Shown here piece by piece: positions 63,210-64,000 of a stretch of 64,000 nucleotides of DNA. Location: contig CALSLL010000003.1 in NCBI GenBank assembly GCA_943787185.1, forward strand, positions 248,001 through 312,000. Reading direction: 5' to 3'. Source of the stretch: UBA10349 sp003485905 (GTDB lineage: Bacteria > Pseudomonadota > Gammaproteobacteria > Arenicellales > Arenicellaceae). Every line of letters starts with the position of its first letter. Position 1 is the first letter of the stretch. A program made the translations under genes and the position numbers. The notes beneath the pieces were generated by a model. The model did not search any database. It was not told the DNA's origin and saw only the letters and a program-made list of their open reading frames with translations.

Positions 63210-64000
63210 CTAAAACAATTTATTCGTCAGCGGACTACCAGGACGTAACCCTTCTTCCTGCATGGATCTAGAAATGCTCGACACTTGATCATGGATTGCA
63301 TCTAGAGTTTTTCCAGTCATTGAATGACCTTTATGATCAACCATTTTGGCTTCCAACCAGGCTTGCAACTGATTTGCATCATTAAGCATCATGCCAAACG
63401 TTTGCTCAGGGTCAGAGGTCGCAGGAACGTTCATGTAGAGTACGATGTCATGGATTGAACCCTCATCACCTTGCTGGTATATATTGCCTGAACTATCGGT
63501 CGGCGACACATGATATAGAACTTTACGTTCATCCTGCTCAGATTTCTGAGACTTAACATAGATCCCGTTTACATCCCGACTTAGTGATAGATCTTCCATA
63601 CAACTTGTGAAATCGCGCCAAGAAAATCCAGATTTTCTCTTAGACACTAAATTCAACACCGCCATCGCATCGAACTTTCGACCAATTGAATCGAGCATGG
63701 CCGATTGTTGCAAAGCATCATCAAAGTCCATCGAAAATCGAAAACTTCGGTCAAACGCTTCGCCCATTGACAACATCATCTGAGAAAATCTGCTTAATTC
63801 ATTTTCAGATATTGGACCACGTCTGTCTGCCAGCTGAACAGATGCCCCTAAATCCAAAAACTGAGCGGTAGCATCTTGTTTTTCTAATTCAGTCCAGTTT
63901 CCACCATAGGCTTCCTTGCCATATATCTGCATAGGCTTATAAAGTTTGTCCTGATACTCGCGGTAAATCTTTAATACTTCGTCGCGCATTACTGGCTTCG
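63210..64000 (-). CDS. zipA: ZipA-like cell division protein, C-terminal domain; 5' end beyond the window
   Basis: The frame stays open to the window edge, so the true start is not visible; an in-frame ATG at 63989 is internal in all likelihood. The last 140 residues match the FtsZ-binding ZipA C-terminal domain: IHDIVLYMNVPATSDPEQTF, MLNDANQLQAWLEAKMVDHKG and LDAIHDQVSSISRSMQEEG. Sequence similarity to well known ZipA is low, and position before ligA drives much of the call. The N-terminal membrane helix and linker would lie outside. Confidence 0.7.
   Translation of the reverse strand, partial: KPVMRDEVLKIYREYQDKLYKPMQIYGKEAYGGNWTELEKQDATAQFLDLGASVQLADRRGPISENELSRFSQMMLSMGEAFDRSFRFSMDFDDALQQSAMLDSIGRKFDAMAVLNLVSKRKSGFSWRDFTSCMEDLSLSRDVNGIYVKSQKSEQDERKVLYHVSPTDSSGNIYQQGDEGSIHDIVLYMNVPATSDPEQTFGMMLNDANQLQAWLEAKMVDHKGHSMTGKTLDAIHDQVSSISRSMQEEGLRPGSPLTNKLF

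Noticed and set aside
1..64000. tRNA, rRNA, CRISPR array, prophage or intact transposase
   Set aside because: Scanning the spacers showed no T-arm-like motif, no regular repeat-spacer series and no transposase or integrase ORF.

Overview
The window looks like chromosomal DNA of a free-living, probably marine gammaproteobacterium. The evidence is gene order: several blocks match the order I know from Pseudomonas and relatives (trmJ-cysE ... ndk-rlmN-pilF; lepA-lepB-DUF4845-rnc-era-recO-pdxJ; asd-fimV-truA-trpF ... folC-dedD-cvpA-purF-metZ). Type IV pilus genes (PilW/PilF-type lipoprotein, FimV), ZipA and DsbC also fit. Base composition by eye is moderate, with AT-rich intergenic DNA. I would not place it below class level; an OMG-type or Arenicellales-like lineage is only a guess. 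I found no rRNA, tRNA, CRISPR array, prophage or intact insertion sequence, and no recognisable transcription-factor gene in 64 kb.

Layout. 1-16.5 kb is housekeeping: pilW, rlmN, ndk, an IscA-type protein, cysE and trmJ on the minus strand; suhB and mutS on plus; dsbC, a lytic transglycosylase, then the minus-strand pdxJ/recO/era/rnc/DUF4845/lepB/lepA block. nadB diverges from lepA. 18.3-19.5 kb is a degenerate zone with a broken quinone-oxidoreductase remnant facing a truncated membrane-protein ORF. 19.6-37.4 kb is an accessory island in which almost every product carries a Sec, Tat or lipoprotein export signal: four DUF6152 domains and four partner domains sharing a W-[DE]-G-[DE]-x-L-[VI] motif, a MmgE/PrpD protein, a metallo-beta-lactamase-fold hydrolase, an M19 dipeptidase lipoprotein, an esterase, an arylsulfotransferase-like protein, a GMC oxidoreductase with its Tat-exported small subunit, a Tat-exported PLP aminotransferase, and a PQQ dehydrogenase with a cytochrome c motif. 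37.6-42.0 kb has a GNAT acetyltransferase, a cupin lipoprotein, a DUF1611 + alanine-racemase-fold pair and a LysE-type exporter. 42.2-64 kb is housekeeping again: sdh operon with two assembly factors, ygfZ, ftsB, an outer-membrane protein, metZ-purF-cvpA-dedD-folC-trpF-truA-fimV-asd, ligA and the C-terminal part of zipA.

How it works together. The island reads as an extracytoplasmic oxidation and hydrolysis system that would pass electrons to the respiratory chain through the PQQ/cytochrome c and GMC enzymes. The strongest new signal is in the DUF6152 proteins: all four are predicted to start, after signal cleavage, with His-His, followed 27-29 residues later by an Asn-Pro-His motif, a pattern that resembles N-terminal histidine metal sites. 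DUF6152 occurs both as a separate small protein next to a W-[DE]-G-[DE] partner and fused to it, which links the two functionally.

Caveats. Six genes (mutS twice, dsbC, nadB twice, the 23.5-24.6 kb gene, the 27.8-29.0 kb esterase, the 38.2 kb cupin) contain eight single-base insertions, all between 7.7 and 38.5 kb. Because all are insertions and most extend a short run, assembly or sequencing error is the simplest reading, although an inactive mutS would also raise real frameshift rates. Three conserved blocks are missing genes normally found inside them: most of the isc operon, the algU-muc (sigma-E) operon, and accD.
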